Numbered from the stretch's first letter, positions 33,462-43,044 are shown. The stretch is 64,000 nt of DNA from an uncultured Clostridia bacterium (GCA_944386475.1 CALXBH010000079.1:81257-145256); one strand, 5' to 3'. The notes: generated from the sequence alone by a model not told the origin. Numbers and translations are program-made.

Positions 33462-34656
33462 ATAAATCCTTCCCCTTTACCACCACATCGTCATACAGCT
33501 CCAGATAATCGCTGTCCTCAGGATGCTGCTCGCTTAAAATATAGTCTTCGGTTTCGTAAATGATGTCCACCTGTTTAAACTGGAGCTCTCCTCCGAAAAC
33601 CCGGTAAACGCCCTTTACCCCGTCGACGATATGCAGCGCGTCCTTGGTGACCTTCAGGCCACGGTTGTTTTCAAAGCTCACCTGCGCTTTGTCCACCCGA
33701 AGGGTGGACAGCCCCTCGTTTATCTCGGTTCCTTTAAAAAGCACCAGCGCCTGTTCGCTGTCACCTTCGGTAATCACCTGCTGGATGGTAGCTTTTATGC
33801 CGGTATCCGCCAGAGTGGAAAAAGCCAGGGAAACAGTGGCCCCTTCCCGGTATTTTAATGTGTCGTTCGCGTCAATCACCGCCGCAAACGTCCATTCATG
33901 GCTGGTGATGATCTTGCCGATCACCTGGTCGTTTTTCTCCACAGGCTGCGCGATCAGTTCCTGCACCTGCTGGATGGTGGGGGGCTCGCCGTCTTTAAGC
34001 ACCGCCGTCGTCTCAAAGCCGTCCACCTCGTCCACAAAGTAGCCGGAAACCGGCGTGGTCACCGATTGGGGGTTAGAGGAGCCTTGGCTTTCCAACTGCT
34101 TTTTTTCCTCGTTCAGTGTGTTAATCCGCTCCGAAAAATCTTTTTCCTGCCCAATGATAATCTGCCGTTTATTGAGGGAGGTCATCATATCATATTTAAT
34201 ATCGTCCAGATTGTTTAAGGAATGGCTGTCCACCGCCGCCAAAAGCTCCAGATAATTTTCATTGATCTGCTTGTTTAAAGCCTCGGTCTGGTTGGCGCCG
34301 GCGCTGGCCTGGTCCTGACACTCTTCCAGCATGGCAATTTCTTCGTCGATCTGTTTAATCCGGTACTGGTTTGTCACATCCTGTTCCCGCTCATAAATCT
34401 TGGCGATCTCGGAGTTCTTCGCCACCTTGGAGCCATTGGTGTAATAACAGCTGACTACACCGTTTTTGGGGGTGTCCAATACCTGCTCTTCCCGAAACAT
34501 GACCCCCTGCACCGTTTCCGCATCAGCGACAACGCTTTCAAACACCGTTTCCGTCTTATAGGGGGAATAAAAATACTGATACACCTGGTATCCCACATAT
34601 GCGAGGATAAACAACGCCATAATCCCGGAAATAACCTTGGCTAATACCGAATTCAT
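33439..34656 (-). CDS. HlyD-like membrane fusion/adaptor protein
   Basis: A 405-residue protein with one N-terminal membrane helix (about 8-28) and a large extracytoplasmic part. The sequence has a lipoyl-like beta hairpin half (VQGVMFREEQVLDTPKNGVVSCYYTNGSKVAKNSEIAKIY), a central coiled coil (about 95-190, QIDEEIAMLEECQD / INTLNEEKKQLES), and a C-terminal beta barrel region, the arrangement of periplasmic-adaptor-like HlyD proteins. In Clostridia a gene like this commonly precedes yggS-sepF; its job there is not known. No transporter is adjacent. Confidence 0.75.
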   Translation of the reverse strand: MNSVLAKVISGIMALFILAYVGYQVYQYFYSPYKTETVFESVVADAETVQGVMFREEQVLDTPKNGVVSCYYTNGSKVAKNSEIAKIYEREQDVTNQYRIKQIDEEIAMLEECQDQASAGANQTEALNKQINENYLELLAAVDSHSLNNLDDIKYDMMTSLNKRQIIIGQEKDFSERINTLNEEKKQLESQGSSNPQSVTTPVSGYFVDEVDGFETTAVLKDGEPPTIQQVQELIAQPVEKNDQVIGKIITSHEWTFAAVIDANDTLKYREGATVSLAFSTLADTGIKATIQQVITEGDSEQALVLFKGTEINEGLSTLRVDKAQVSFENNRGLKVTKDALHIVDGVKGVYRVFGGELQFKQVDIIYETEDYILSEQHPEDSDYLELYDDVVVKGKDLYDGKQIK

Positions 34657-34713
34657 TTAGGCTTGTCCTCCTTTGCCGAGCGGGATACCTGGAATCTTTT
34701 AAAAATGCGGTGT

Positions 34714-34974
34714 TTACTCTGCGTTGTCAGAAAACTCCGACAGACGGTCGGAAGCCTCTAAAATCGCAATGGGGCGCACCGGAATAATGGTGGAAATCGC
34801 ATGTTTGTAAACCACATTCTGTTTGCCGTCGCAGTCAAGAATCACCGTATAGTTGTCAAAGCCCCGCACCATTCCTTTGAACTGGAACCCGTTGGTCAGA
34901 TAAATGGTGACGGAAATTCTTTCTTTCCGCGCCTGATTCAAAAAGACATCCTGCAGATTCATGTTGTTTTTCAT
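34714..34974 (-). CDS. hfq: RNA chaperone Hfq
   Basis: An 86-residue Sm-like protein forming a hexameric ring that pairs small RNAs with targets. Sm1 is present ([38 protein letters not shown]) and Sm2 is [11 protein letters not shown] with the usual YKHA signature. The start at 34974 follows GGAGG at 8 bases. The short C-terminal tail (about 14 residues) is typical of Firmicutes. It follows miaA as in many bacteria. A candidate small RNA lies 8 kb away. Confidence 0.95.
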   Translation of the reverse strand: MKNNMNLQDVFLNQARKERISVTIYLTNGFQFKGMVRGFDNYTVILDCDGKQNVVYKHAISTIIPVRPIAILEASDRLSEFSDNAE

Positions 34975-35065
34975 TGTGACAGCCTCCATTTTTATAAATT
35001 TTTATTTTGCCAACCCTGATTCCGCCCTATAATTTCGCATACATTAGCTTATTAGATATATTATA

Positions 35066-36016
35066 TCATAGAATGCCGCTGGATTCCACGATTTTTTTTG
35101 CCTTTTGAACCGCTTCTTCAAAATTTTCGCACTCGTCCGGATAGATCCACCGGATTCGCTCGTCCCGGCGGAACCAGGTGAGCTGCCTTTTGGCGTAGCG
35201 GCGGCTCTCCTGCTTGAGGGTGTCAAGCGCGTGGGCAAGGCTTATCTGTCCCTCAAAATATCCTTCCAGCTCCTTATAGCCGATAGCCTGATAGGCGGTT
35301 TTTAAATCCTTTTGGGCGCAGATTTTCCGGGCTTCCTCCAAAAGGCCTGATTCCACCATACGATCCACACGGCGGTTGATCCGTTCGTACAAAACCTCCC
35401 TGTCCCGGTAATTAAGCCCGATCATGCAGGCGCGGTAAGGGGACGGCGCAAGGCGGCTGTTTTTTTGATGCTCGGTCATGGTAATACCGGTCTTTAAATA
35501 GATCTCCAGCGCCCGGATCACCCGGATTTTGTTGTTGGGATGAAGTTTTTCGGCGTATTCCGGATCCACCTGGGCCAGTTCTCTCAGCAGAACCTCAGCC
35601 CCCTCTTCCTTTGCCCGGCGTTCCAGCTCCCGGCGGAGGCCGTCCTCTTTATCCTCTTCGGAAAACCGGATGCCGTCCACCACCGCCTGGATATAAAGCC
35701 CGGTCCCCCCCGCCAGGATGGGGAGCTTTTGCCGGCTGACAATCTCCCGGATGGTTTGGTTGGCGATCCCGGCATAATCCGCCACCGAAAAAGGCTGCTG
35801 GGGCTTTAAAATACCGATCAGGTGATGGGGGATTCCCTGCATTTCCTCCAAGGTGGGCTTGGCGGTGGCGATATCCATCCCTTCATAAAGCTGCATGGAA
35901 TCCGCCGAGACCACCTCGCCGTCAAAGGCTTTTGCCAATTCCACCGCCAGGGCGGTCTTTCCCGAGGCCGTCGGTCCCGTGATGACCAGCAGAGGGATTT
36001 TTGAAGCAAGCTCCAC
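35066..36016 (-). CDS. miaA: tRNA dimethylallyltransferase
   Basis: A 316-residue enzyme that adds a dimethylallyl group to A37 of tRNAs reading U-starting codons. It has the P-loop GPTASGKTALAVELA (about 14-28), SADSMQLYEGMDIATAKPT (about 40-58), and AGGTGLYIQAVVDG (about 101-114). MiaB, which methylthiolates the product, is encoded in the same cluster at 41.3 kb, so both steps of ms2i6A are present. Confidence 0.96.
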   Translation of the reverse strand: MELASKIPLLVITGPTASGKTALAVELAKAFDGEVVSADSMQLYEGMDIATAKPTLEEMQGIPHHLIGILKPQQPFSVADYAGIANQTIREIVSRQKLPILAGGTGLYIQAVVDGIRFSEEDKEDGLRRELERRAKEEGAEVLLRELAQVDPEYAEKLHPNNKIRVIRALEIYLKTGITMTEHQKNSRLAPSPYRACMIGLNYRDREVLYERINRRVDRMVESGLLEEARKICAQKDLKTAYQAIGYKELEGYFEGQISLAHALDTLKQESRRYAKRQLTWFRRDERIRWIYPDECENFEEAVQKAKKIVESSGIL

Positions 36017-36046
36017 TTTGTGTTTCGTTCCTTTCTTCTGGCCGGA

Positions 36047-38074
36047 TTATTGCTGACGGCCGAATTTTTTCTCAATCTCCCGCCGGGACATGGAAATCAC
36101 CACCGGACGGCCGTGGGGGCAATACCGGATATCGTGGTTTACATAGACCTCCCGGGCCAGCCTCTCCAGCTCCGCGGGGTCGTTATCGTCATGGGCCTTG
36201 ATCGCCGCCTTGCAGGCCACCGAGTGATACAGATCCTCCAGCACCTGGGGGCCCGCTTCCTTTTTCATACTGCGGATGTTCCCGGCGATCTCCCCCACCA
36301 GCTGGGGGATGTCCGCCTGATCTAAAATCACCGGTACCTCCCGCACCAGCACGGCGGTGTTTCCAAAGTCCTCGATGGAAAAGCCAAGCTTTTCGGTGAT
36401 CTCTTTATTGTCCAAAAGCGCCGCATGCTCCTCCTTGGAGAGGGTCACTACCGAGGGAGATAACAGCACCTGGCGGTCCAGATCGGCGGCGCCGCTTTTT
36501 AACTGCTCAAAGATGATTCGCTCATGAGCGGCGTGCTTGTCGATCATGGCAAATTCCCCGTCCGCTTCCAGCAGGATATAGGTGCCAAAAAGCTCCCCGA
36601 TCATCCGCAGGGCGGGGCCGGGGCCGGCCTCCGGCTGGATTTCCGGTTCCCCGTCAGTCACAGGGGCAGCCGGCGTATTAGCCATCTGAGGCTCCTCCTC
36701 CGGCATTTCGGGGGAAGGAGCAGCTTTTGCAGGCTCCTGAGGGCGGATATAGCGAAATTCCGGTTCCTCTTTCTCCGGCTCGGTCACCGGGGAGTAAAGG
36801 GGCTTCCCGCCGTCGGCGATCCGGCCTGCGGGAATGCTTTTGCCGGGAACAGCTCCCCCAGAGGGAACTGCGCCGCCGGACGGGGCCGCTTTGCTTTGCG
36901 AAATCATCCCGCCAGCCGGAGCGGCTTTGCTTTCAGACGCCCCGTGGCGGATGGAAAATCCGAAGGGAGCGGCAGGCGGCGCTTTTTGCTCTAAGGGCAG
37001 CTGCTCCCCCTTGGCGGGGGTAAAAGCCGCCGGTTTTGAGACGGTTGACGAGGCGGAGGACTCCTCCTTTTTCTCTCCAAAGCTGTCGTACCGGGACAAA
37101 GCGCTTTTGATAGCGAAATACACCCCGTCGAAAACCATTTTTTCATTCACAAACCGCACCTCAATCTTCGCCGGGTGGACGTTGACATCCACCTGGGAAA
37201 GGGGCAGAGTCAGGTTGAGCACGCAGGCGGGGAACTTCCCCACCATAATGGAGTTTTTATAGGCTTCCTCCATGGCGATGCCCGCCGTGCGGGTCTTGAC
37301 ATAGCGCCCGTTAATAAAAAAGTGCTGCATGGAGCGGTTGGCCCGGCTCTTCATGGGGATGGAGGCATAGCCTTTCACCTTGACGCCGTTGAGCTCATAG
37401 TCCACCGGCATCATCCCGGCGGCAAACTCCCGCCCCAAAACCGCGTAAATGGCGTTTAACAGGTCCCCGTCCCCCGGGGAGTGCATCTCCTGCTTCCCCT
37501 CCCGGATCATCTTAAAGGACACATCCGGGCGGCTCAGCGCTACCTTATCCACGATGGAGGCGATGGCATTGGCCTCCGACACGTCCTTTTTCATAAATTT
37601 AAGCCGGGCGGGGACGTTATAAAACAGATCCCGCACCATCACCGTGGTGCCGTCGGGGCAGCCGGCTTCCTCGCAGCCGGTGATCTCACCGCCCTCTACC
37701 GTAACCCGGGTGCCGAAGTCATCTTCCGGACGCTTGGTCAAAAGTTCCACCCTGGCCACCGCGCAGATAGAGGCCAGCGCCTCCCCCCGGAAGCCCAGCG
37801 TCCCGATTTGGGACAGATCCTCTTCGGTACGGACCTTGCTGGTGGCGTGGCGCAAAAACGCCACGGAGGCGTCCTCCCTAGCGATCCCGCAGCCGTTGTC
37901 GGTCACCCGAATATAGCGGACGCCGCCGTTTTTAATCTCCACCGTGACGGCGGTCGCCCCCGCGTCCACCGCATTCTCCAAAAGCTCCTTGACAATGGAG
38001 GCCGGGCGCTCGATCACCTCACCGGCGGCAATAAGCTCCGACACCTGTTTATCCAATACCTGAATATGGGGCAT
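36047..38074 (-). CDS. mutL: DNA mismatch repair protein MutL (endonuclease type)
   Basis: A 675-residue mismatch-repair matchmaker. The GHKL ATPase domain (1-330) has ELLENAVDAGAT, DNGCGI, and GFRGEALASI. A Pro/Ala-rich linker of about 140 residues follows (about 345-485), containing short repeats of SKAAP-GG type. The C-terminal domain carries the endonuclease motif DKHAAHERIIFE (the usual DQHAxxE with Lys for Gln) and CPHGRPVV, so it can nick DNA itself, fitting an organism without MutH. The start MPHIQVL at 38074 follows GAGGTG; an upstream in-frame ATG at 38149 is in the hairpin region. Confidence 0.95.
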   Translation of the reverse strand: MPHIQVLDKQVSELIAAGEVIERPASIVKELLENAVDAGATAVTVEIKNGGVRYIRVTDNGCGIAREDASVAFLRHATSKVRTEEDLSQIGTLGFRGEALASICAVARVELLTKRPEDDFGTRVTVEGGEITGCEEAGCPDGTTVMVRDLFYNVPARLKFMKKDVSEANAIASIVDKVALSRPDVSFKMIREGKQEMHSPGDGDLLNAIYAVLGREFAAGMMPVDYELNGVKVKGYASIPMKSRANRSMQHFFINGRYVKTRTAGIAMEEAYKNSIMVGKFPACVLNLTLPLSQVDVNVHPAKIEVRFVNEKMVFDGVYFAIKSALSRYDSFGEKKEESSASSTVSKPAAFTPAKGEQLPLEQKAPPAAPFGFSIRHGASESKAAPAGGMISQSKAAPSGGAVPSGGAVPGKSIPAGRIADGGKPLYSPVTEPEKEEPEFRYIRPQEPAKAAPSPEMPEEEPQMANTPAAPVTDGEPEIQPEAGPGPALRMIGELFGTYILLEADGEFAMIDKHAAHERIIFEQLKSGAADLDRQVLLSPSVVTLSKEEHAALLDNKEITEKLGFSIEDFGNTAVLVREVPVILDQADIPQLVGEIAGNIRSMKKEAGPQVLEDLYHSVACKAAIKAHDDNDPAELERLAREVYVNHDIRYCPHGRPVVISMSRREIEKKFGRQQ

Positions 38075-38133
38075 TCTTTTTTCACCTCGCTTAAAATTCC
38101 TATCCGCATAAGCTGCAACAAACAAGTTTTTTG

Positions 38134-38177
38134 GAAGGGGCCGCTGCAAAATAGGAGGTTTTGCAGCGGCCCCTTTT
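38134..38177. terminator. Hairpin between mutS and mutL
   Basis: An 18-bp perfect stem (GAAGGGGCCGCTGCAAAA and complement) with a 7-base loop. On the minus strand, the coding direction, it lacks a clean T run, so it may reduce rather than stop read-through from mutS into mutL. Confidence 0.55.
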
Positions 38178-38181
38178 CCAT

Positions 38182-40782
38182 TTAGATCATCTTTTTCAGT
38201 TCGTACAATACATTGAGGGCCTCAATGGGGGTGAGGGTGTTCAGGTCGATAGAGGAAAGCTTTTCCAAAAGTTTGCTTTCGGTCTGCTGGCCAAAGCTCA
38301 CCTGCGCCTCAGGCTCCTCCTGTAAAACAGGTACGGCAGTCCCTTGGTGTTTACCGGCTTCCAGCTCCGCCAGCACCTCTTTGGCCCTGTTTACCACCGG
38401 CGCGGGAACACCGGCGAGCTTTGCTACCTCGATGCCGTAGCTGTCGTCAGCCCCTCCCCGGACGATCTTCCGCAGAAAGATGATGTCGTCTCCCCGCTTT
38501 TTGGCCACGATGTTGTAGTTTTTCACCCCGGGAAGCTCTTTTTCCAGAATGCTAAGCTCGTGGTAGTGGGTGGCAAACAGGGTTTTGGCGCTTATCTTTT
38601 TGGTTTTGACGATATACTCCACCACCGCCCGGGCGATACTCATCCCGTCAAAGGTAGAGGTGCCCCGCCCGATCTCGTCCAGGATAATTAAGCTGTGGCT
38701 GGTGGCGTTTTTTAAGATGTTCGCCACCTCGCTCATCTCCACCATAAAGGTGGACTGGCCGCTGGCTAAGTCATCCGATGCGCCCACCCGGGTGAAAATC
38801 TTGTCCACCACCCCGATTTTAGCGCTTTTAGCCGGCACATAGCAGCCCATCTGGGCCATGATGGTAATAATGGCCACCTGGCGCATATAGGTGGATTTTC
38901 CCGCCATGTTGGGACCGGTGATTACCGCCACCCGATTGTCCTTTTCGTCGAGCTTGGTGTCGTTTGGCACAAAAGGCGCGCCGCCCAGCATCTGTTCCAC
39001 CACCGGGTGGCGGCCGTCTATGATCTCGATCTCCCCATCCACCGAAATCTCCGGGCAGACATACTGGTTGTCCACCGCCACCTGGGCAAAGGAGCACAGC
39101 ACGTCCAGCTGCGCCACCGCGTAGGCGGTCTCCTGAACAGCGCCCAGCCTGCCGGCTACAAACCGCCGCACCTCGTCGAAGATGTCCTGCTCCAGCACGA
39201 TCATCTTTTCGCTGGCGGTGAGCACACGGCTCTCCAGGCTTTTAAGCTCCTCGGTGATATAGCGTTCGCAGTTTGTCAGCGTCTGCTTGCGGATATAGGT
39301 ATCCGGCACCAGGGAAACGTTCCCCTTGGAGACTTCTATGTAATAGCCAAACACCCGGTTATAACCGATCTTCAGGTTTTTGATGCCGGTTTTTTCCCGC
39401 TCGCTTTGCTCAATCCCGGCGATGTAGCCCTTGGCGTTTTTGTAAAGATCCCGCAGCTCGTCCAGTTCCTTATTAAAACCGTCCTTAATAAAGCCCCCGT
39501 CCTTGAGCACCACCGGCGGGTCGTCCCCAATGGCCCGGTCGATCAAATCCCGGATGTCTTCCATCAGATCAATGCAGTCGTGAAGCTCCCCCAATAAGGG
39601 GCCGCTAAACCCCGCCGTCACCTTTTTAACAGCGGGCAGATGGGAGGCTGTATAGGACAGCGCCTTTAACTCCCTGGGATTCACCGAGCCGTAGATCACC
39701 TTGGTCATCAGCCGCTCCAGGTCGTAGACGTTGGACAGAGCCTCTCCCAGCTCGTCCCGGGCGGCGGGCGCGCCCACCAGTTCGGTCACGGCGTTTTGCC
39801 GCCGGACGATTTGGGCCACGTTTACTAACGGCTGTTCGATAAACTTGCGCATCAGGCGCTTGCCCATAGCGGTTTTGGTGCGGTCAAGGACACCCAAAAG
39901 GCTCCCCCGCTTTTCCTTGTTGCGCATGGTCTCCAAAAGCTCCAGATTGCGCCGGGCGGTTAAGTCCAAGGCAAGATACTGCTCGTCGTTATAAAACGAA
40001 GCGGTGACAATCCGCTTGGCTCCCTGCCGCTGGGTGTAGTCAAGGTAGTATAAAAGCGCCCCCAGGCTTTTTTGGGCCATGGGATGCTCGTCAAGATTCA
40101 GGCTCTCCACTACCGTGGCTGGGAAATATTCTTTGATCCGCTTTTCCGCCGCTTGCTGCTCGTACCGGGCATCCTCCATCCGCTCGGCCAGGCAGCGGAG
40201 CTTGTTTTTCAAAAACGCCGCCACGCTGGAGAGTTTGACAAAGCTGTCGTTATACAAAACCTCGCTGGGAGAAAATTTGGAAAGCTCGTTAATCAAGCGG
40301 GCCTCCAGGTCTTTTCCCTCCATCTCGGTCAAAAACACCTCGCCGGTGGAGATATCCGCAAAGCTGACCCCAAAAAAGCCTTTTTCCACATAGACGCTGG
40401 CGATATAGTTGTTTTTCGCCTCGTCTAAAAAACCGCCCTCGGTCACTGTTCCCGGCGTGATGATCCGGATAACGTCCCGCTTGACCACCCCTTTGGCCAG
40501 GGCGGGGTTTTCCATCTGCTCACAGATGGCCACCTTATATCCCTTGTCAATCAGGCGTTTAATATAGGCTTCACAGCTGTGGTGGGGAACCCCGCACATG
40601 GGCGCCCGCTCGGACAACCCGCAGTCCCGCCCCGTCAGGGTAAGCTCCAGCTCCCGGGAGACTAACAAAGCGTCCTCATAGAACATCTCGTAAAAATCGC
40701 CCAGCCGGAAAAACAGGATGCAATCGCTGTATTTCTGTTTGATCTCATGGTACTGCATCATCATCGGCGACGGTGACGGCAT
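38182..40782 (-). CDS. mutS: DNA mismatch repair protein MutS
   Basis: An 866-residue mismatch sensor. The mismatch-probing Phe-x-Glu is in LGDFYEMFYEDA (about 27-38), the P-loop is GPNMAGKSTYMRQV (about 625-638), and DEIGRGTSTFDG forms the Walker B region, followed by ATHYHEL. Length and order of domains are standard. It is upstream of mutL on the same strand. Confidence 0.97.
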   Translation of the reverse strand: MPSPSPMMMQYHEIKQKYSDCILFFRLGDFYEMFYEDALLVSRELELTLTGRDCGLSERAPMCGVPHHSCEAYIKRLIDKGYKVAICEQMENPALAKGVVKRDVIRIITPGTVTEGGFLDEAKNNYIASVYVEKGFFGVSFADISTGEVFLTEMEGKDLEARLINELSKFSPSEVLYNDSFVKLSSVAAFLKNKLRCLAERMEDARYEQQAAEKRIKEYFPATVVESLNLDEHPMAQKSLGALLYYLDYTQRQGAKRIVTASFYNDEQYLALDLTARRNLELLETMRNKEKRGSLLGVLDRTKTAMGKRLMRKFIEQPLVNVAQIVRRQNAVTELVGAPAARDELGEALSNVYDLERLMTKVIYGSVNPRELKALSYTASHLPAVKKVTAGFSGPLLGELHDCIDLMEDIRDLIDRAIGDDPPVVLKDGGFIKDGFNKELDELRDLYKNAKGYIAGIEQSEREKTGIKNLKIGYNRVFGYYIEVSKGNVSLVPDTYIRKQTLTNCERYITEELKSLESRVLTASEKMIVLEQDIFDEVRRFVAGRLGAVQETAYAVAQLDVLCSFAQVAVDNQYVCPEISVDGEIEIIDGRHPVVEQMLGGAPFVPNDTKLDEKDNRVAVITGPNMAGKSTYMRQVAIITIMAQMGCYVPAKSAKIGVVDKIFTRVGASDDLASGQSTFMVEMSEVANILKNATSHSLIILDEIGRGTSTFDGMSIARAVVEYIVKTKKISAKTLFATHYHELSILEKELPGVKNYNIVAKKRGDDIIFLRKIVRGGADDSYGIEVAKLAGVPAPVVNRAKEVLAELEAGKHQGTAVPVLQEEPEAQVSFGQQTESKLLEKLSSIDLNTLTPIEALNVLYELKKMI

Positions 40783-40831
40783 ATGGTGGTTCCCTCCCTG
40801 CTAAAAGTGATGGATGGTTTCCCGCCGACGA

Positions 40832-41236
40832 TTAGTGGCAGCCTGCGCAGCTGTCGCAGCTTCCCGAGCAGGAAGAGGTGATGTCACAGGTCTGGGGATC
40901 TTCCCCGTTAACCGCCATCACCAAGATCATATTAACCTGATTCATCAGGTTGTCCATGGCCTGCTTGGCCACATTGTACGCCGCCATATGCTCGTTTTTC
41001 ATAATCATCTCATAGATTTCCCGCACTTCGGCGTCTAACGCCTTCATCTTGTCGCTGTCACGGGGCACCTTGTTCATCTCGGCATTTAAGTCGATGCGCT
41101 TTAAGTTGAATTTCCTGATGAGATCCTCCAGCTCCGGATCCAGGTCGTTGGCGTTTTTCGCCGCCTCCAGCGCCTTGTATTCCTCGGTCTGCTGTACCGC
41201 AGAGCCCAAATCTCTCGCCAGTTTGATAACGTCCAT
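40832..41236 (-). CDS. YlbF/YmcA family protein with Cys-rich C-terminus
   Basis: A 134-residue all-helical YlbF-family protein (DVIKLARDLGSAVQQTEEYKALEAAKNA, LDAEVREIYEMIMKNEHMAAYNVAKQAMDNLMNQVN). In Bacillus, YlbF and YmcA are part of the Ric complex that controls RNA processing and binds Fe-S. Here the C-terminal 18 residues are CDITSSCSGSCDSCAGCH, five Cys plus a His, absent from the basic domain and suited to binding a metal or Fe-S cluster. It lies between miaB and mutS. Confidence 0.8.
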   Translation of the reverse strand: MDVIKLARDLGSAVQQTEEYKALEAAKNANDLDPELEDLIRKFNLKRIDLNAEMNKVPRDSDKMKALDAEVREIYEMIMKNEHMAAYNVAKQAMDNLMNQVNMILVMAVNGEDPQTCDITSSCSGSCDSCAGCH

Positions 41237-41302
41237 TGTATAATTCCTCCGTTTTTCGTTGATTCCGGGAAGTTTTTTCCCGGTGATATTTATAAAACTG
41301 AA

Positions 41303-42763
41303 TCATTCAGGATTATAACAAGTTTCATCCGCCCGTTCACCCAAAAGCACCCCGGGCTTGGAACCGGTGATTTTTACCGAGACAAATTGGCCGATTAGAT
41401 CGCCCGTGCCCGGAAAATCCACCAGGATGTTCCCGTAATTGCGCCCGGTGACGCGGCCGGGCGCCGACCGGCTTTCCCCTTCCACCAAAACCCGGAAGGT
41501 TTTCCCCTCCATCTGGCGGAAAAGCTCGATGCCGATGTCCTGCTGCACCGCGAGCATCTGCCGAAACCAGCGGCCCTTTTCCTCATCGGAAACAGGGTCG
41601 TCCATCTCCGCCGCTTTGGTGCCGGTGCGGCGGGAATATAAAAAGGTGAACAGCCCGTGATACCGAACAGCCTTAATCAGCTCCAACGTCTGCAAAAAGT
41701 CTTCTTCCTGCTCGCCGGGAAAGCCTACGATGATATCGCTGGTGAGCACCACGTCGGGCATTTTTTCCCGGGCGTAGGAGACAAGCTCCAGATAATCCTC
41801 CCGGGTGTAGTGCCGGTTCATGGCTTTTAAAATCCGGTTGCTCCCGCTCTGCACCGGGAGGTGGATATGATGGCACACCTTTTCGCAGCCGGCAATGGTA
41901 TCGATGAGCCGTCTCGTGCAGTCTTTGGGGTGGCTTGTCATAAACCGGATGACAAAATCTCCCGGAATGTCGTTAATCCGTTTAAGAAGTTCGGCAAAAT
42001 CCACCCCGTCCGGAAGGGTCTTCCCATAACTGTTAACGTTTTGCCCCAGCAAAGTGATCTCTTTATACCCCTTTGCCACCAGATCCTCGGCTTCTGCAAG
42101 AACCGCCTCAGGCGTGCGGCTGCGCTCCCGCCCTCTAACATAGGGGACGATGCAGTAGGTACAGAAATTGTTGCAGCCGTACATCACCGGGAGGTTTGCC
42201 TTAAAGCTGCCTTCCCGCTGCACCGGAAGGCCCTCGGCAATCGTCCCGTCCATATTGTCTACCGAAAACACCCGTTTATCACCCGAAAGGGTCTGATACA
42301 AAAGCTCGGGCAGGCGGTGCAGGGCGTGGGTGCCGAACACCAGATCCACATAGGGGTAGCTGTCTTTGATCTTTTGAGCGATCTGCTCCTGCTGGGTCAT
42401 GCAGCCGCACAGGCCGATCACCAGGTCAGGGTGCTGCCTCTTGAGCTTTTTTAACGCCCCCACGTTGCCGAACACCCGGTCTTCCGCGTTTTCCCGGACG
42501 GCACAGGTGTTGTATAAAACGAGCCGCGCCCCCTCGGGGGAGTCGCAGAAGCCGTAGCCCATCTGGGCCAGCTGGCCTTTGAGCTTTTCCCCGTCGCTGA
42601 CGTTTTGCTGGCAGCCATAGGAATGGACATACGCCAGCGGCGGCCCTTCGGGATAACGCCCGCCGATTAGTTCCCGCACCTTTTGTTCATACTGCCGCTG
42701 GCGGGCAAGCTCCCCGTCGGGTACGAAAACCGAAGAACTGTCATTGGTTGTATGTGTATTCAA
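41303..42763 (-). CDS. miaB: tRNA-2-methylthio-N6-dimethylallyladenosine synthase
   Basis: A 486-residue radical-SAM methylthiotransferase. The N-terminal domain has Cys residues in HSYGCQQNVSDGE, YNTCAVRENAEDRV and GLCGCMTQQ, binding the auxiliary cluster; the radical-SAM motif is GCNNFCTYCIVPYVRGRERSR (about 193-213, CxxxCxxC); a TRAM domain closes the protein. It completes ms2i6A37 made by MiaA. The start codon is TTG at 42763, with AGGAGG seven bases upstream. Confidence 0.95.
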   Translation of the reverse strand: MNTHTTNDSSSVFVPDGELARQRQYEQKVRELIGGRYPEGPPLAYVHSYGCQQNVSDGEKLKGQLAQMGYGFCDSPEGARLVLYNTCAVRENAEDRVFGNVGALKKLKRQHPDLVIGLCGCMTQQEQIAQKIKDSYPYVDLVFGTHALHRLPELLYQTLSGDKRVFSVDNMDGTIAEGLPVQREGSFKANLPVMYGCNNFCTYCIVPYVRGRERSRTPEAVLAEAEDLVAKGYKEITLLGQNVNSYGKTLPDGVDFAELLKRINDIPGDFVIRFMTSHPKDCTRRLIDTIAGCEKVCHHIHLPVQSGSNRILKAMNRHYTREDYLELVSYAREKMPDVVLTSDIIVGFPGEQEEDFLQTLELIKAVRYHGLFTFLYSRRTGTKAAEMDDPVSDEEKGRWFRQMLAVQQDIGIELFRQMEGKTFRVLVEGESRSAPGRVTGRNYGNILVDFPGTGDLIGQFVSVKITGSKPGVLLGERADETCYNPE

Positions 42764-42795
42764 CTGGGCGCCTCCTGCCGAAAGTGATAGATTTT

Positions 42796-42824
42796 ATTTT
42801 ATCATCTTTTTCCCTGTTTCGCAA
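42796..42824 (-). promoter_or_regulatory. Promoter of miaB
   Basis: Minus strand TTGCGA (42824-42819), 17-base spacer ending TGA, then TAAAAT (42801-42796), about 33 bases before the TTG start. Confidence 0.6.
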
Positions 42825-42864
42825 GTTTTTCCGACAAAATAGATGGGATTTTTTGCGGCATCAG

Positions 42865-43044
42865 TTGACCTTTTTCACCAGATGTTGTATGATAATAACC
42901 AGAAAGCACAAAATAAACGGGTTTTCTCCATAAATGAATCCCCTCCGCCCAAGGCGGGCGGATATACCATGCCTACTAAAGGTCTTCTCTCCCTCTCTTT
43001 CTGAGCCGGCCCCTGCCATTTTCAGCGGGGCCGGTTTTGTTTTT
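42865..43044 (+). ncRNA. Candidate small RNA with own promoter and terminator
   Basis: A promoter TTGACC (42865-42870), 17 bases, TATGAT (42888-42893) fires to the right in a gene-free gap. An intrinsic terminator ends the unit: CCGGCCCC (43006-43013) pairs with GGGGCCGG (43027-43034), then TTTTGTTTTT. The predicted RNA (about 42900-43044, about 145 nt) has a hairpin TCCGCCC / GGGCGGA near 42945-42965 and two single-stranded C/U-rich stretches (ATCCCCTCCG near 42940 and CTTCTCTCCCTCTCTTTCT at 42983-43001), complementary to ribosome-binding sites. No known RNA family was recognised. An 11-codon ATG frame within it has no good ribosome site. Confidence 0.55.

Noticed and set aside
36524..37262. 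Several plus-strand ORFs opposite the MutL linker and core
   Set aside because: MutL on the minus strand is complete with all motifs; the low-complexity linker keeps other frames open.
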